64,000 nt of DNA from Dryocosmus kuriphilus (GCA_038277395.1 CM076189.1:79349421-79413420), one strand, 5' to 3'. Shown: positions 11,141 through 22,011, counted from the stretch's first letter. Made by a program: numbers and translations. The notes: generated from the sequence alone by a model not told the origin.

Positions 11141-12855
11141 CCTATAATCTCCTAGAGAAACCGTGTTTTTAACTCTTAGTTATTGTAAATGTTATAAGAA
11201 TGTATTTGAAATAACATGATTATATTCCCTTAATTCTTTGTATTTATAATCTTGAGCATGAAATTAAAATTAAGTCTGATTTTCTTTGCCGGGAGGGTTT
11301 AGTGTGCGTGGGGGGGGGAGGTATATATGAAGGGAGCATTGATCTGCTTTTGTTCAGGGCGTCGAAATTTTTGTTACGTCACTGCCTGCTTTAGTCGCAT
11401 GATTTTTCTCTCCGTGAAGTTGATTGATAAACATGCCTTTGGTGATAGTTATTATATGGAATGAATAAAAAACTTACCATTTTCTTTAGATTAAAAGTTT
11501 TTTTGAAGAAAATGAACTTTTAGAAATTTGGAAATTTCGTACATTTTGTAGAAACTTTTCTATTTATTAAATTAACAAGAGTTAAATTGACTAACTACAA
11601 AAAAACATTCACTTTTTTTAATTTTTAAGATTTTTTAAGACGAAGTTGGAAATTATTTTGAAATTATTTATAATTAAACCCTTAAAAATCCTTTAAACCC
11701 TTAGTATCCCTAAAACTTCTGAAACACCTAGATATTAAAAATTTATATCCTTCAAAAATTCATTTGAATTCTTGTAAAATCGTTGAAGTCTTGTAATAAA
11801 AGTTTGTGGTGTTCGAGCCCTCGAAATTATATTTTATAATTTAAATTAAAATTTTTACTTTAATTTCCATTTTGACAGAATAATTTCCAAAATCGCATAG
11901 GAAAACTTGGACAAAAATTGGGAAATATTGTAACTTCTGCAGGAAAATTATGTTTCATAATTAAAATGAAAGAATATTCTGAAAAAAGTGAGTTTTCCAA
12001 CTTGCTGAAATAATTTCTAAAATTTTGTTGGAAATACTGCACAAGAATTAGGACAAAGCGCCATTATTGTAGGAACTGTAAAAATTATGATGGATGATAA
12101 TTCGACAAAAGAAGAATTATGCCAAATAGAAATTCAGAAAAATTAATATTACCTCAAACGATAACTCTGAAAAATCCAACTATGGCAATTAATAATTCGG
12201 GAAAGTAAAAATTATGTTAAACGATAGTTCATAAAGATATAGCTAGGACGAATGGAATTCCGTTAAACTGAAGCTTGGGCGAAATGAAATTTGGAGAAGA
12301 ACATTTAAAAATTAAAGGAGATTCCTAACAATTCTTGAGAATTTAACGGCTTTTGAGAGAAGTCTAGTAAATTGAGAAATTAGGGAAATCGACGCAAATT
12401 TGGAAGGTTCAAACATTTTATCCTTCCTCGTTTGGAGATTTTATAATTTAGGAAGGTTTGAAATCCGATTTAATTTTTTAAGCTACTGTTTTGAGTTTGT
12501 TACAATCTTGAAATTTCAGTTTGAGCAATTTAATGTTGAAGTGTTAAAAATTTAATAATGTTTTCTTCGTTGTCTTTCTTGTGCCACATGGAAAACTTTA
12601 ATGGTCACATTCAGGAATGAATAACTGAAAATTGAAGATTTTGAGTAAACGTGCTTGAGATCTATCATGTATATGTATTATTTGCTATAAATAATAGTTA
12701 TAACAATCTTTTTTACACTTACATTTGAAACGGACAAGGCACATGAATGTGAGAAATATAATATTAGTAAATATCTTAACTTTTTTAAACGAAAAAGTGG
12801 ATAAGAAAACTAAAACTAATTTTTTTTGGTAACTACATATCTCGATAAATGGCTG

Positions 12856-13449
12856 CTATTTTCTGTTTTTGGTTTTATCTGATAATGGGACTTGATTTAT
12901 TTTTTGAAAGAATAGTTTGAAAGATGAACATATATGATGATTATGATGATTATATATGCCTCGAATAATCTCCACATTCTCCACTGTTTCGAAAATCTCA
13001 ACATCGATTGTTGATAATACAATATATTCTGATCGTAGCATAGGCGGAAATTTTCGAGGATTTTCTGATCTCCTTCTAATGTTTTTATTATCAGGAAAAA
13101 CGTATCTTGAAATTCGAATATTCGTTCGGAATTCCAGAAGGGAATAAGCGGAGTGTATCCAAGTTCCCCCAGTCCGTGAAATGAAGGAAGCCTGGGAGGA
13201 GGAGACCTGGTTTTTTCACGGGAATCAACCGTGCCAGAAAGACTCGCTTCCCCTACAGGAAAATCTTCCAAAACAGAGAGTGGAATCATCTTTTTGTATA
13301 CTTACTTTTATTACCATGAAACCTAGGGTGCCCAGAAAGGAAGAGAGGGAGGAGGAGGAGGAGTAGGAGCAGAAGGAGGAGGATTTGATGGAACGTGAGG
13401 GTATAGTTAAATAAAATACACAAAATTCTTGGATATTATTGGATATCAC
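12856..13449 (-). pseudogene. Array-unit protein, broken copy 1
   Basis: This is the paralogue of the open copy at 16491-17045. Read from 13449 downwards it gives GTLGFMVIKVSIQK, then in another frame TRSPPPRLPSFHGLGELGY and FWNSERIFEF, then in a third frame SEYIVLSTIDVEIFETVENV. At least two frameshifts separate these blocks, and the C-terminal third is lost (the sequence runs into AT-rich repeat at about 12930). The matched blocks show that protein-level similarity persists in pieces. Function unknown. Confidence 0.7.
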
Positions 13450-13595
13450 ACAGATATTTAGGGAAGGATTTGAATTATTTTCACATAACTGGGATGAACA
13501 ATCAATTCGAAACCCACGTGCCTCTATACTTGCGAACAGGTCAGGCCCGGCCCCTTTTGGTTTACCTTTTCTGTCCAGTTCAACATTCAGATCGA

Positions 13596-13868
13596 GGTAA
13601 TTATATATCTATAAACATAATTATATATAAAAGATTAGAACTCGCCTTCAGGTTTGAAATTTCGTCGAGATGTGCCTATTGGAGTTTGTAAAAAAATGAA
13701 TCTCGTGTCTCCGTAGCCAAGTCGGTAAAACACCAGACCGGCAATTTGTAGACACAAGTTCGATTCCCAGCGAAGATGGAGATAATGTTTCACAAACTAA
13801 ATAATTTTAGATCATCGAGCTTTAATTGACGACCAGTTGTTCAAAAAAATTAACATGCAAAATAATTT
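13596..13868 (+). mobile_element. tRNA-derived insertion with 11-bp target duplication
   Basis: The 273-bp insert is flanked by perfect copies of ATTCAGATCGA at 13585-13595 and 13869-13879. Copy 2 of the host repeat is uninterrupted at the same point (about 17278), confirming an insertion. Inside, 13708-13782 is tRNA-like and 75 nt long. The ends TCTCCGT and ATGGAGA can pair over 7 bp (one G-T), the A-box-like TAGCCAAGTCGG starts at 13714, and a good B box, GTTCGATTCC, lies at 13758-13767. The T stem does not pair properly, so a working tRNA is unlikely. The tRNA-like part is not at the left end, which is unusual for a SINE. Confidence 0.82.
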
Positions 13869-14276
13869 ATTCAGATCGAATCATCGAGATGCCTCTTCAT
13901 TTAATTTCGTAAAAAAAAGGGCGTTATTTACTTTAAAAGGTAACGGTAACGTTAAAGTGTTACAAATTTTTGAGTGCAACGCTAATGTAATGTAACATAT
14001 GAAACTGAATAATTGTGAAAGAAGAAAAAAGTTTTTGTTTCTCTTTTTGAGAAAAAGTACGTTTCTCATCTTAGTCATAAATCAACATGTTTTTAATAAA
14101 ATTGGTTCAAAGTTGCCTCAGAGTATAATATTTTTCAAGAAACTAAACTCCTAATCTTTCCGAAAAATAATGAAAAATGTGGAAAAAAATTAGTTTTTTG
14201 AACATTTCTTACTTCCTGTCCACTCCACGTCCCTAGCTCTCGTAAACTATTTAATCAGTTAAAACCCACCAATTTA

Positions 14277-14739
14277 ACAGTATATTACAACACGAGTAAC
14301 TTTAGCTAAGTCGTTACACGCACAACTCAATCTTTTGAGGACGAGTTTTATTACCACAGGCGTCGAAGGCGCGGGTGGTTGGGCAACGCGTCTTGCAGAA
14401 ATTGAATTGTATGTGTAACGACGTGGCTAATTTTGCAAATGATGTACGATATTTTATTCGAAACAAACATGTTATGAGACTGTAGTGCCGCCTGAAAGAT
14501 GGGCGTTGTATGGCCTCTTATCAAAATGCTGGAAAAACGCCCTATGTAGTGGCGCCTTCTGGTTTGGTTATTTTTCCCTGGGCAAGTGTAAAATGGTGTC
14601 ACAGAAATCTTTGTGCGTTATGCATTGGCGCTTTTGGAAATAATTACCTGTCACCATTCGGTAAGTGTAAATACAACGCCCGTTTTTCAGGGGGCGTTAC
14701 AATCTCGTAACATGATGGGTTGTCATAGATTTCTTAAAT
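14277..14739. other. Insertion between array units, containing a foldback element
   Basis: Array copy 1 and copy 2 would be expected to meet at CAATTTAA followed by CCTTAAA-type repeats (compare 17680-17700). Instead about 450 bp intervene here, holding the foldback at 14467-14714. No gene is supported. Short open frames at 14351-14602 and 14510-14710 fall across the inverted repeat. Confidence 0.5.
14467..14714. mobile_element. Small foldback/MITE-like element
   Basis: The left arm, beginning CATGTTATGAGACTGTAG (14467-14511), is inverted at 14671-14714, ending CTCGTAACATG. The arms are about 44 bp and the whole is about 248 bp. The arms share the motif GGGCGTTGTAT and its complement. There is no coding capacity. 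No clear target duplication was found, so the class is open. Confidence 0.7.
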
Positions 14740-15190
14740 ATTTTAAACCTATTCCGAACCCTTTGCACCATTGGATTACGTTAAAGTACCTTAAAGCACC
14801 TAAAAATATTTATATACACCTAAAATACATTAAGTATAATAAAATCCAGAACCACTCAAATCCCCGAAATCCCTTAAACCCTTTAAGTCCCATAAAATAC
14901 ATTAACCCCTTAAAATCCTTTGAAACACATAAGATTCCTTGAAATATCTTAAAACTCATAAAATCCTTTAAATCACTGAAAATCTCATAAAACTCTTCAA
15001 AACTTTTAGAACCACTAAGCACCCTTATGCTTAAATTCTATAACACCTTAAATTCACTTTACTCCTTAAGACCCTATAGACACTTAAGGTCTTTTAAAAA
15101 AACCTGAATTCCTCAAAATACTTCAAATCTAAAGTCCTTTAAAATCCTTCAAACACCTTAAAATCACATATTCCCTTAAAAACCTACAAA
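14740..15190. repeat. Degenerate CCTTAAAA short-repeat block
   Basis: About 450 bp consist almost entirely of words like CCTTAAAAT, CCTTTAAAT and CACTTAAAA spaced 8-14 bases apart. The strand is skewed (C but few G on the plus strand). Similar blocks lie at 17690-18370, 44405-44930, 46630-46800, 57180-57340, 60000-60180 and 62500-62560, each at the corresponding position of an array unit. Confidence 0.85.
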
Positions 15191-15199
15191 ATTTAATAA

Positions 15200-17690
15200 T
15201 ATCTTTTTTTAATTCGTTTCTTTGTGCAATATGGAAATATAATATTACGTATTATAATATGCTGTGAAAAGAGTATAAATAATAATATAATTGGGAAATA
15301 CAGTATTTTTAAAAATCTTCTTTTTTCTAAACACACAATGATAAGATCGCAAAAACAAATTTATTTTTGGAAATATGTCTCTCGATATATTGCTGCAATA
15401 TATACTGTCTTCTATTATTGTTATCTGACAATGACACTTTATTTATTTTTAAAAGAAATAATGTAAATCGATGAAAATTTCTTTCCTCATATTTCGAAAC
15501 TTTCCATGCCCAAAGATTTATTACACACAGAACCTTCGGAAAATCAGAGTCATTAAAGATAATATAATTTGTCAAAGATTCCATGATACAGCGATTAAAA
15601 AAAAACGTTAAAATTATGTTCCTTATCTTTAAAAATTCTGTCTTATGTAGAAAAACTACTTTTAAATTCTCAGCTATTTAAGATCCAGTTGAATTCTATA
15701 GGTTTCTTATCTAGTTAAATTAAGGAAATCTATGCGGAATAGCTAATAAAAAACTTATCTCTTTCTAGTTTCTAAAGTTTCCTAAACGAATTTTATATAC
15801 TCTTGTAAATTCGAAAACGTAGAAACTTTCAAAATTTTGTAAAAATTTTGTAAGTTTAAAATTAACAATTAATATAATTAATGAGTTTCAATTCATTTAT
15901 TCAACTGTATTTATAAAATTTGTAATTTAATGACTTCAGTACGTTTTTATAAATTGCAAAATGCATAATTTTCTAAATTTCAAATTTCTTCTAACCAACT
16001 TTAATATAAAAAAATTACAAGTTTTTCATCGAGTTCATTCAACTAAAAGTTGGCTAATTTAAATAAACAGAAGGCTCAAAGAACATTTTAAAACCTTCTG
16101 ATTCTAAATTTCTAAAAATTTCTGAATGAAAATAACGTATGAAACTTTCTCAGTTTCTAGGTTCATAATTTCCTAAATTTCTTGTAAAATACTTACAATT
16201 TCCTAATACTACTGAATATAAGATATCAAGCTTATTTACACAATTTTATTTTATTTCATAGTGCATAATTTTCATTTTACCGAAAGTCCACTTGGCCGAA
16301 CTATCATTTTAACGAATCATCGCTTAATATAATTTGTATTCTCCCTTTTTATCGTCTTTCATCGTTCTAAGTCCGACAATATCAACAAATTAACGTTTGA
16401 TTTTTCAGACATAAAATCTGAAGTCCTGAGTGGCTTATCCCTCGTATTTTAGCTCCATGATTAATTTATTTAATGACATTTTAAAATGACTTAATGATAG
16501 TACAGGTGCTGCAGAGAATCGTAGTCTCCACGTATAACTGAAAACAAGTCTTTGAATGCGTAGCGGGGATTTGTTGAAGTTTCCAAGATTTCCTTTGAGT
16601 TCATACGTTCAAATGTGCCGCCGTTCATGTGAACTTTTATCCGATATCCCTGGGAATTATATACTCCTTTAAGAGTCTCCATATTCTCCACTGTTGCGAA
16701 AACCTCACCATCGATTGTTGATAATACAATATATTCTTGCTGCAGCATACGCAGAAATTTGCGAGGGCTTTCTACTCTCCTTCTAATTCGTTTATTATCA
16801 GGAAAAACGTATCTTCGAAATTCAAATATCCGGTCGGAATTCCAGTGGGAAATAAGCCGAGTGAACCCAACTTCTCCCATTCCGTCAAATGAAGGAAGCC
16901 TGGGAGGAGGAGACCTGGACCTTTCACGGCGAGCATCCATACCAGAAGGAATCGCAATCCTGACAGGAGAATCTGATAGAAGAAATAGAGGAATCTTCTT
17001 TTTCTGAGTAAAAACTTTTATTAGTATAAACCCTATGGTGCCCAAAATGAAAGAGGAGGATGAGGAAGAGGGGCAGGAGGAGGAGGAGGAGGAGATGGAA
17101 GAATAAAATACTCAAAACGTTGGACATTATTAGATAGGTCACAGATATTCAGGGAAGACTTTGCATTATTTTCACATATCTGAGCTGAACAATTAATTCG
17201 AAACATCCAGCCTATTTACTTACAAATATTTTGGGGTCCGACCCTTTTTGGTTCGCCACTACTATCTAGTTCAACATTTAGATCGAATCTTCCAGTTCCT
17301 GCTGCACCTAATTTGGTAAAAAATAGGCGTTGTTTATTTTAAATTCTAACGTTAACGTTAAAGAGTCACAACTTTGTTGGGTGTAACGCTAACGTAAAGT
17401 AACGTATGAAATTTCCGAATTGTTCGAGAAGAAAAAAAAATTTTTTGATATTTTTGGGAAAAAAACTGTTCCTTATCTTAATACAAAATCCACATATTTT
17501 TAACAAAATTGTTTTAAAGTACCCCAAGAGCATAATACTTTATAAGAAATTAAACCTTAAATATTTCTGAAAAAGGATCAAAGACGTGGAAAAAATTTGT
17601 TCTTTCAGCATTTCTTTCTTCCAGTCCATCCCATGTCCCTAAATCGCGTAAACCATTTAATTAATTGAAACCCATCAATTTAAAACCCTT
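15200..17690 (-). repeat. Array unit copy 2, most complete
   Basis: Block C (15223-15600, GTGCAATATGGAAA), block D (about 15600-16450, including GTCCACTTGGCCGAACTATC at about 16285), the open coding segment (16491-17045), a purine-rich GAGGAGG tract (17055-17100) and a trailer (17100-17690) follow a CCTTAAAA block. The next CCTTAAAA block starts at 17690, and block C recurs at 18394, so the local period is about 3.17 kb. The trailer motifs (CAGTTCAACATT, GTTAACGTTAAAG, TCCCATGTCCCTAAATC) are also present at 13.5-14.2, 56.9-57.1 and 62.2-62.5 kb. Confidence 0.8.
16491..17045 (-). CDS. Unrecognised array-unit protein, only open copy
   Basis: This is the only copy of the array's coding segment without a stop. 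The frame begins at a TTG at 17045. The first in-frame ATG is codon 36 (about 16938-16940), giving about 149 residues, but that Met is not conserved in the paralogues. Visible parts are an Arg/Ser-Pro segment (RRERSRSPPPRLPSF, residues 39-53), FTRLISHWNSDRIFEF, QEYIVLSTIDGEVFATVEN and a C-terminus with NPRYAFKDLF and DSLQHLYYH. Just before residue 25 (DSP) lies a pyrimidine-rich TTTCTTCTATCAG that could be a splice acceptor, and 2 of 3 paralogues also keep AG there. Another frame just upstream (17142-16924) encodes a Leu-rich, signal-peptide-like stretch, so a spliced secreted protein is possible but unproved. I do not recognise the family. Confidence 0.5.
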   Translation of the reverse strand: MGTIGFILIKVFTQKKKIPLFLLSDSPVRIAIPSGMDARRERSRSPPPRLPSFDGMGEVGFTRLISHWNSDRIFEFRRYVFPDNKRIRRRVESPRKFLRMLQQEYIVLSTIDGEVFATVENMETLKGVYNSQGYRIKVHMNGGTFERMNSKEILETSTNPRYAFKDLFSVIRGDYDSLQHLYYH

Positions 17691-19535
17691 AAATCTTGTA
17701 AACTTTTTGCGGACCCCTTAAACATATGAAATACCATGAAGGGCCTTAAGACTCATAAAACTACTTATAAACAACCAGAGCCCATTAACTATAATAAAAT
17801 CCTAATATAATTTAAATCCCTTCTGTCCTTTGGAACATTTAAATCCCATAAAATCCATTAATCCCTTAAAATCATTAAAAACACTTAAAATTCCTTAAAA
17901 TCTCTTAGATCCCTAGAACACTTTAAATCTCTGAAAATTTCCTAAAACACTTCAAAACTTCCAAAACCCTTAAAATCCCTTTATAATATTTAATACTTTA
18001 AACCCCTTAAATTCGCTTTGCATCATAATAACTTACATACCCTTGAAATTCTTGAAAAGAACCCTTAGGTCCTTAAAACTCTTATAACCTAAAATCCTTT
18101 AAAATACTTCAAAATCCTTAAATTCTTTAAGCTATTCAAATACTATCAACACCTTAAACACTTTAGACACCCTAAAATACATTGTTCCCCCAAAATCCAT
18201 TAAAGCGTCTAGAATTCACTAAAATCTCTTTAAATTCTTAAGATACCTCAAAATCCTTTAAAAATACATTAAAAGCTTAAAATCTCTTAAAGCACATCAA
18301 TTTACTTAAAATTACTTCAATCACATAAATACCTAAAATCACTTAATCCATTAAAAACCTACAAAATTTAATAATATTCTTCAATTCTCCTTTTTGTGCA
18401 ATATGGAAAATTTCGATGATTACTTTTAGGAATGAACATCTCAAAATGGAAGCTTGTAAGTAAACATGTTTGAGAACATATGTTTGTAATATTTCTTATG
18501 AATAGTAAATTATAATAAGCTTCAACACTTACATTTAAGGTGAGAAAAACACAAGAATATAAGAAATGTAATATTAATAAAAATCTTCATATTTTTCAAA
18601 CATACAGGTGGACAAAATAACGAAAACTAACTTTTTAAAAATAATTACGTGCCTCGTGAAGTGGCTGCAGTGTACACTCTCTTCTATTACTTTTATCTGG
18701 TAATGACGCATAATTTATTCCTTAAAAAAATAAAGAAAGATATGGAATACTGTTGTTCTCAGATTTCGAAATTTTCCGTATATGCTAGATTTATTACACA
18801 CAAATTGTAAAAAGCCAGAATTGTTAAATATTACAATGTTTGTTAAACATTTCGTGATAGCGCGAGTGAAAATAAACGCTAAATTATTTTATTTACCTTT
18901 TAAGTTTCTGTGTTATGCATAAAAATTGAGTGAATAAAAAATAAAGACTTGGTTAAAGCAACTTCTTTTAAATCCTCAGTTATTTGAGATCCAGTTGAAT
19001 TCCATAGGTTTCTTATGTGGTTAAATTAGCGAAGTTTTCCGGACCAGATGAATAAAAAATTTTACTTCTTTTTTATTTTTAAAGTCTTTCAAACGAAATG
19101 TAGAAAGTTTTTAAAATATACAAAATTTAAAAACCTTAACAATTTTTAGAGATTTTTCAAAGTTAAGAATTAACATTTAACATAATTATTGGGATCCTGC
19201 TTTTTATTTACATGCATTTCTAAACTTTTTACTGAAATCACTTAAATAAATTTTAACCAATTAAAAAATTAATAATGTTCTAAGTTTCTAAACTTCTTCT
19301 ATATATATTAAAAAAAAAAAAAATTAATATTTCTGTTATTGAGTTCATGCAATTAAGATTCGGTTGATACAACAAAACAAAAAACTTAGAAAACATTTTC
19401 AAAGCGTTTCTTTTCTGAATTTCTAAACAATTCTAAATAAAAAACATTGCATAAAATTTTAAAACCTTCAAAGTTCCCAAATTTGTAAATATCTCTTCTA
19501 AAAAACTTAGAATTTTTTAATAATACTAACAAGGA
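17690..19535 (-). repeat. Array unit copy 3, truncated
   Basis: A CCTTAAAA block (17690-18370) is followed by block C (18394-18900) and block D (18900-19535), in the same order and orientation as copy 2. It stops abruptly at about 19535, inside the TCTTCTAAAAAACTTAGAAT motif region, where unrelated sequence begins. The coding segment expected next is missing. An (A)n run of 12 is present at about 19313. Confidence 0.75.
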
Positions 19536-20450
19536 ATGTCTTCCAGTTATACCTCGCCGATTCTAATGATCTTGATATATGCTGTAGAGGACCAAAACTA
19601 AGCGTAACATATTTTTTTTATCTGCGAAAAACCACTTTAAGGGGGTGAAACAGCCCCTCAAATATAGGGCTCTCAATTGTCGATTGTATAGTTTTGTGTA
19701 TAAAAACCAAATTGATTTCGATCAAACTTACTGGAAAAACTTTCCCTGGGATGAAATATGAATAATGTAATATTTTCAACAAAAAAAAAAAAAAAAAAAT
19801 TATGGGGGTCAACCATCCCTACGTATTCTTAAAGTTGTGATGAAAAATACTAAATTCATAGGAAAAAATTTAAGAAGAATATATTTTGCACTTCAGACAA
19901 AAATAAAGTTAACATGTTTCGCCAAAAAAAATACAAAGAAAAAATTAATCGGGGTAGCTACCCCTAAACGATTTTATTTTGTGTCTATGATAATATATTC
20001 TTTCCATAAACAAATCATTTTAAGAAAATAGTTATATAATGAAGGAAGTAAAATGGAGTCTATCATACATGAATAAAAGTATTACGCGGAGGTAAACCAA
20101 ATCCAATTATGTATAAAATTGTAAAATGAGTCTAAATTCGAGAAAAAAATTCGGAGAAAATACGTGTTGTACACAAAAAAAAGAATGAAGGTATTTATGT
20201 ATTTTTAAGAAGAAATGAGCATTGAAGAGAGTAACTACCCCTAAATTGTCACACATTATTAATGTTTGTAATTAAATCTTGTGCCCACTATCTTCAAAGT
20301 TTGTTTAATTTTAAAATACATGGAATTTGTTATAAATGAATCACCATGTTTTTTCGCAACATAAAGCTTAACACAGAAGCTATTCCATTATTGTAGATTC
20401 TGTGATAAATTTTATCTTCCGAAAAAAACAAGGTGATTCAAACCAGGATA
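19536..20450. repeat. AT-rich region with recurring GGGGTNNNTACCCC-type palindromes
   Basis: Four related words recur: GGGGGTGAAACAGCCCCTC at about 19639, GGGGGTCAACCATCCCTACG at about 19803, GGGGTAGCTACCCCTAAACG at about 19952, and a half form, GTAACTACCCCTAAA, at about 20232. The first three are 150-165 bp apart, and the intervening sequence is similarly A-rich with AAAAATA words, suggesting a degenerate tandem repeat. No gene is supported. Confidence 0.5.
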
Positions 20451-20899
20451 GAAACTGATCCGTTCAAACGTTAAAATGGAAAATAGCAGCAATGTCGTGA
20501 ATAATGTACGAAAACATGCATATAAAAATCCCAGAAGCCGAAAGAGGATTCAGTCTGGTTTTCAGCGCCGTTGCTCCGCCATAATTCGTTTACAATTATT
20601 TCAGTCCAGTCTAGTCTTCAGTACTGTTAATTTTCCCGAATTCAATCGAGACGCTCAATTCAAGTTACAAGTGCTGTAGTCTGTTCAAATTTAAACCGAT
20701 TTGTTCATACAAAACATTCTGCATGCTTAAGTTACTTCGAAAATTCTGTGCAGTTCCGGAAAGGGGACTCACATTCATCCAGAAAACCAGGAATATCAGA
20801 ATCCCAAACCAAAAGAAGCAGAGACCAACAAGCTTCACACGAATCGCAGAATAAACCAAATTCGTCAAAAAATTGTTTAAAGCATAATGATTTTTTACA
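20451..20899. other. Flank of the Sola-like relic
   Basis: Moderately GC-balanced sequence with short open frames on both strands. It probably continues the transposase relic (minus-strand words rich in Phe/Leu), but I could not align it to a recognisable domain. Confidence 0.3.
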
Positions 20900-21207
20900 C
20901 GAGAAACATCGAATTGCAACGATATTCGTGCAACTTAGTAATTCGCAATGTGTTTTAGAAAAATCACCGAAGCTTGCCATCTTGCTATCCCCTGCTTGAA
21001 AATGGCTACAGATTCATCTGCCTTCTTTTTTAACTCATCGAGATTTTCCAAAGCCTTTCTGGTAACAAACTTGTTTATTTTTGTGGAAACTATTCTGTGT
21101 TTGATTGTAAATTTACTAAGCCATGCTCGAGAAGGGCGGAAGCGAAAATCTTCATGGCAAACCTCTTTTTGTGATTGTAATGCCCATCTGCGTATGTCCT
21201 TATCGTG

Positions 21208-21243
<36 letters not shown>

Positions 21244-21640
21244 ACCCGTTATCAACAGCTTTTTTTAAATTTTCTAATGCAATATCGCATATCTTATCAA
21301 ATGTTTCTCCGTAAGTACCGCCTTTATGGAGGGAATTGGCCCAACGTCTTAACTGTTTCACTGAAAGCGCTTTTTGGAATTTTTGCTGTACACTCTCAAG
21401 ACTTAAATTTTTCTTCTTTCCACTTCTCCAGTATTCGACTGCTCTTAATTTATAGTCATTGTTTCTCGCCTTTTGCGCATTTATCTGTAGCTGAAAAAGG
21501 TAGATCAGAAATATGGTGTTGAACATAATCCGCTATGACTTCTGCATTTGAATTTTTTAAAGGTTCCTTAAAATCTAGGGACTCTTTAATCATAATATCT
21601 ACCCGGCTAACTTCCTCCATGGCATTCAACAAAATCGTTT
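20900..21640 (-). pseudogene. Sola-like transposase, N-terminal DNA-binding fragment
   Basis: Read on the minus strand from about 21640, the frame gives an N-terminal segment, then YKLRAVEYWRSGKKKNLSL with SVQQKFQKALSVKQLRRWA (helix-turn-helix region), GGTYGETFDKI, a homopolymer-coded Phe run, DKDIRRWALQSQKEV, FRFRPSRAWLSKF and HRIVSTKINKFVTRKALE. This order matches the DNA-binding part of Sola-type transposases that I know from insect genomes; the assignment is from memory of the motif pattern and is moderate. The poly-T tract (poly-A at 21213-21241 on the plus strand) disrupts the protein. The catalytic DDE region is not recognisable. Confidence 0.55.
21213..21241. repeat. Poly(A) run inside a transposase relic
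   Basis: A 29-base A run on the plus strand interrupts the otherwise continuous minus-strand helix-turn-helix region. Family members have no such Phe run at this point, so this is an expansion or a sequencing/assembly artefact. Confidence 0.85.
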
Positions 21641-22011
21641 CAAACCATTACTTTAATTCAACTTCGTTAATATTTGATGGAATTTTGTTTACATTTAATG
21701 TTTAGAATGTAGCAAGCATTAAATTTATAACATTCAAAGGATTGACCATTATCGCATGGTTACCGCCATGGATAATAACTGTAACCTCACTCGGAAAAGA
21801 CGGAGTAATAGTTGAAAAATCTAGTATCAAAAATGAGAAACTGGCAAAAGGAGAAGTCTATTTAATTTTCTGTTTCAAAAGTATTTTTAAGACATTAAAT
21901 TTAATTTTAATGCAGATAAAGGCGGTTAGCTTTTTTGTCACAACGAAAAACCTCAAATTGTCCAAAGAATACTTTATACTAGAGTGTTAAGTAAATAATT
22001 ATGAATAAAAA
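21641..22011. other. AT-rich spacer
   Basis: No feature is supported. The small open frame at 21742-21990 has no recognisable motif. Confidence 0.4.

Larger units (their letters stand above)
11460..14276 (-). repeat. Array unit copy 1 (F, B, C blocks, coding segment, trailer)
   Basis: In order, this copy has an F-like block (about 11560-11660, TTAAATTGACTAACTAC), a short CCTTAAA block (11670-11760), block B (11800-12570, with GACAGAATAATTTCCAAAAT and GGACAAAAATTGGGAAA), block C (12575-12900, TGTGCCACATGGAAAA), the coding-like segment (12890-13450), and a trailer to 14276. The trailer is split by a tRNA-like insertion. Block D, present in copy 2 between C and the coding segment, is deleted here. 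Homologous blocks at 39.3, 46.8 and 60.2 kb run in the same direction. Confidence 0.75.

Noticed and set aside
13708..13782. Functional tRNA gene
   Set aside because: Boxes A and B and the acceptor ends are fair, but the T stem does not pair and the loop before the putative anticodon lacks the usual U33. It also lies inside an insertion with an 11-bp duplication.
16924..17142. Stand-alone Leu-rich small secreted protein
   Set aside because: The Leu run comes from a CTC repeat whose frame is not kept in the other array copies. I mention it only as a possible upstream exon.
21742..21990. 82-codon open frame before the Gypsy LTR
   Set aside because: It has no recognisable motif, no paralogue in the window and an AT-rich context.
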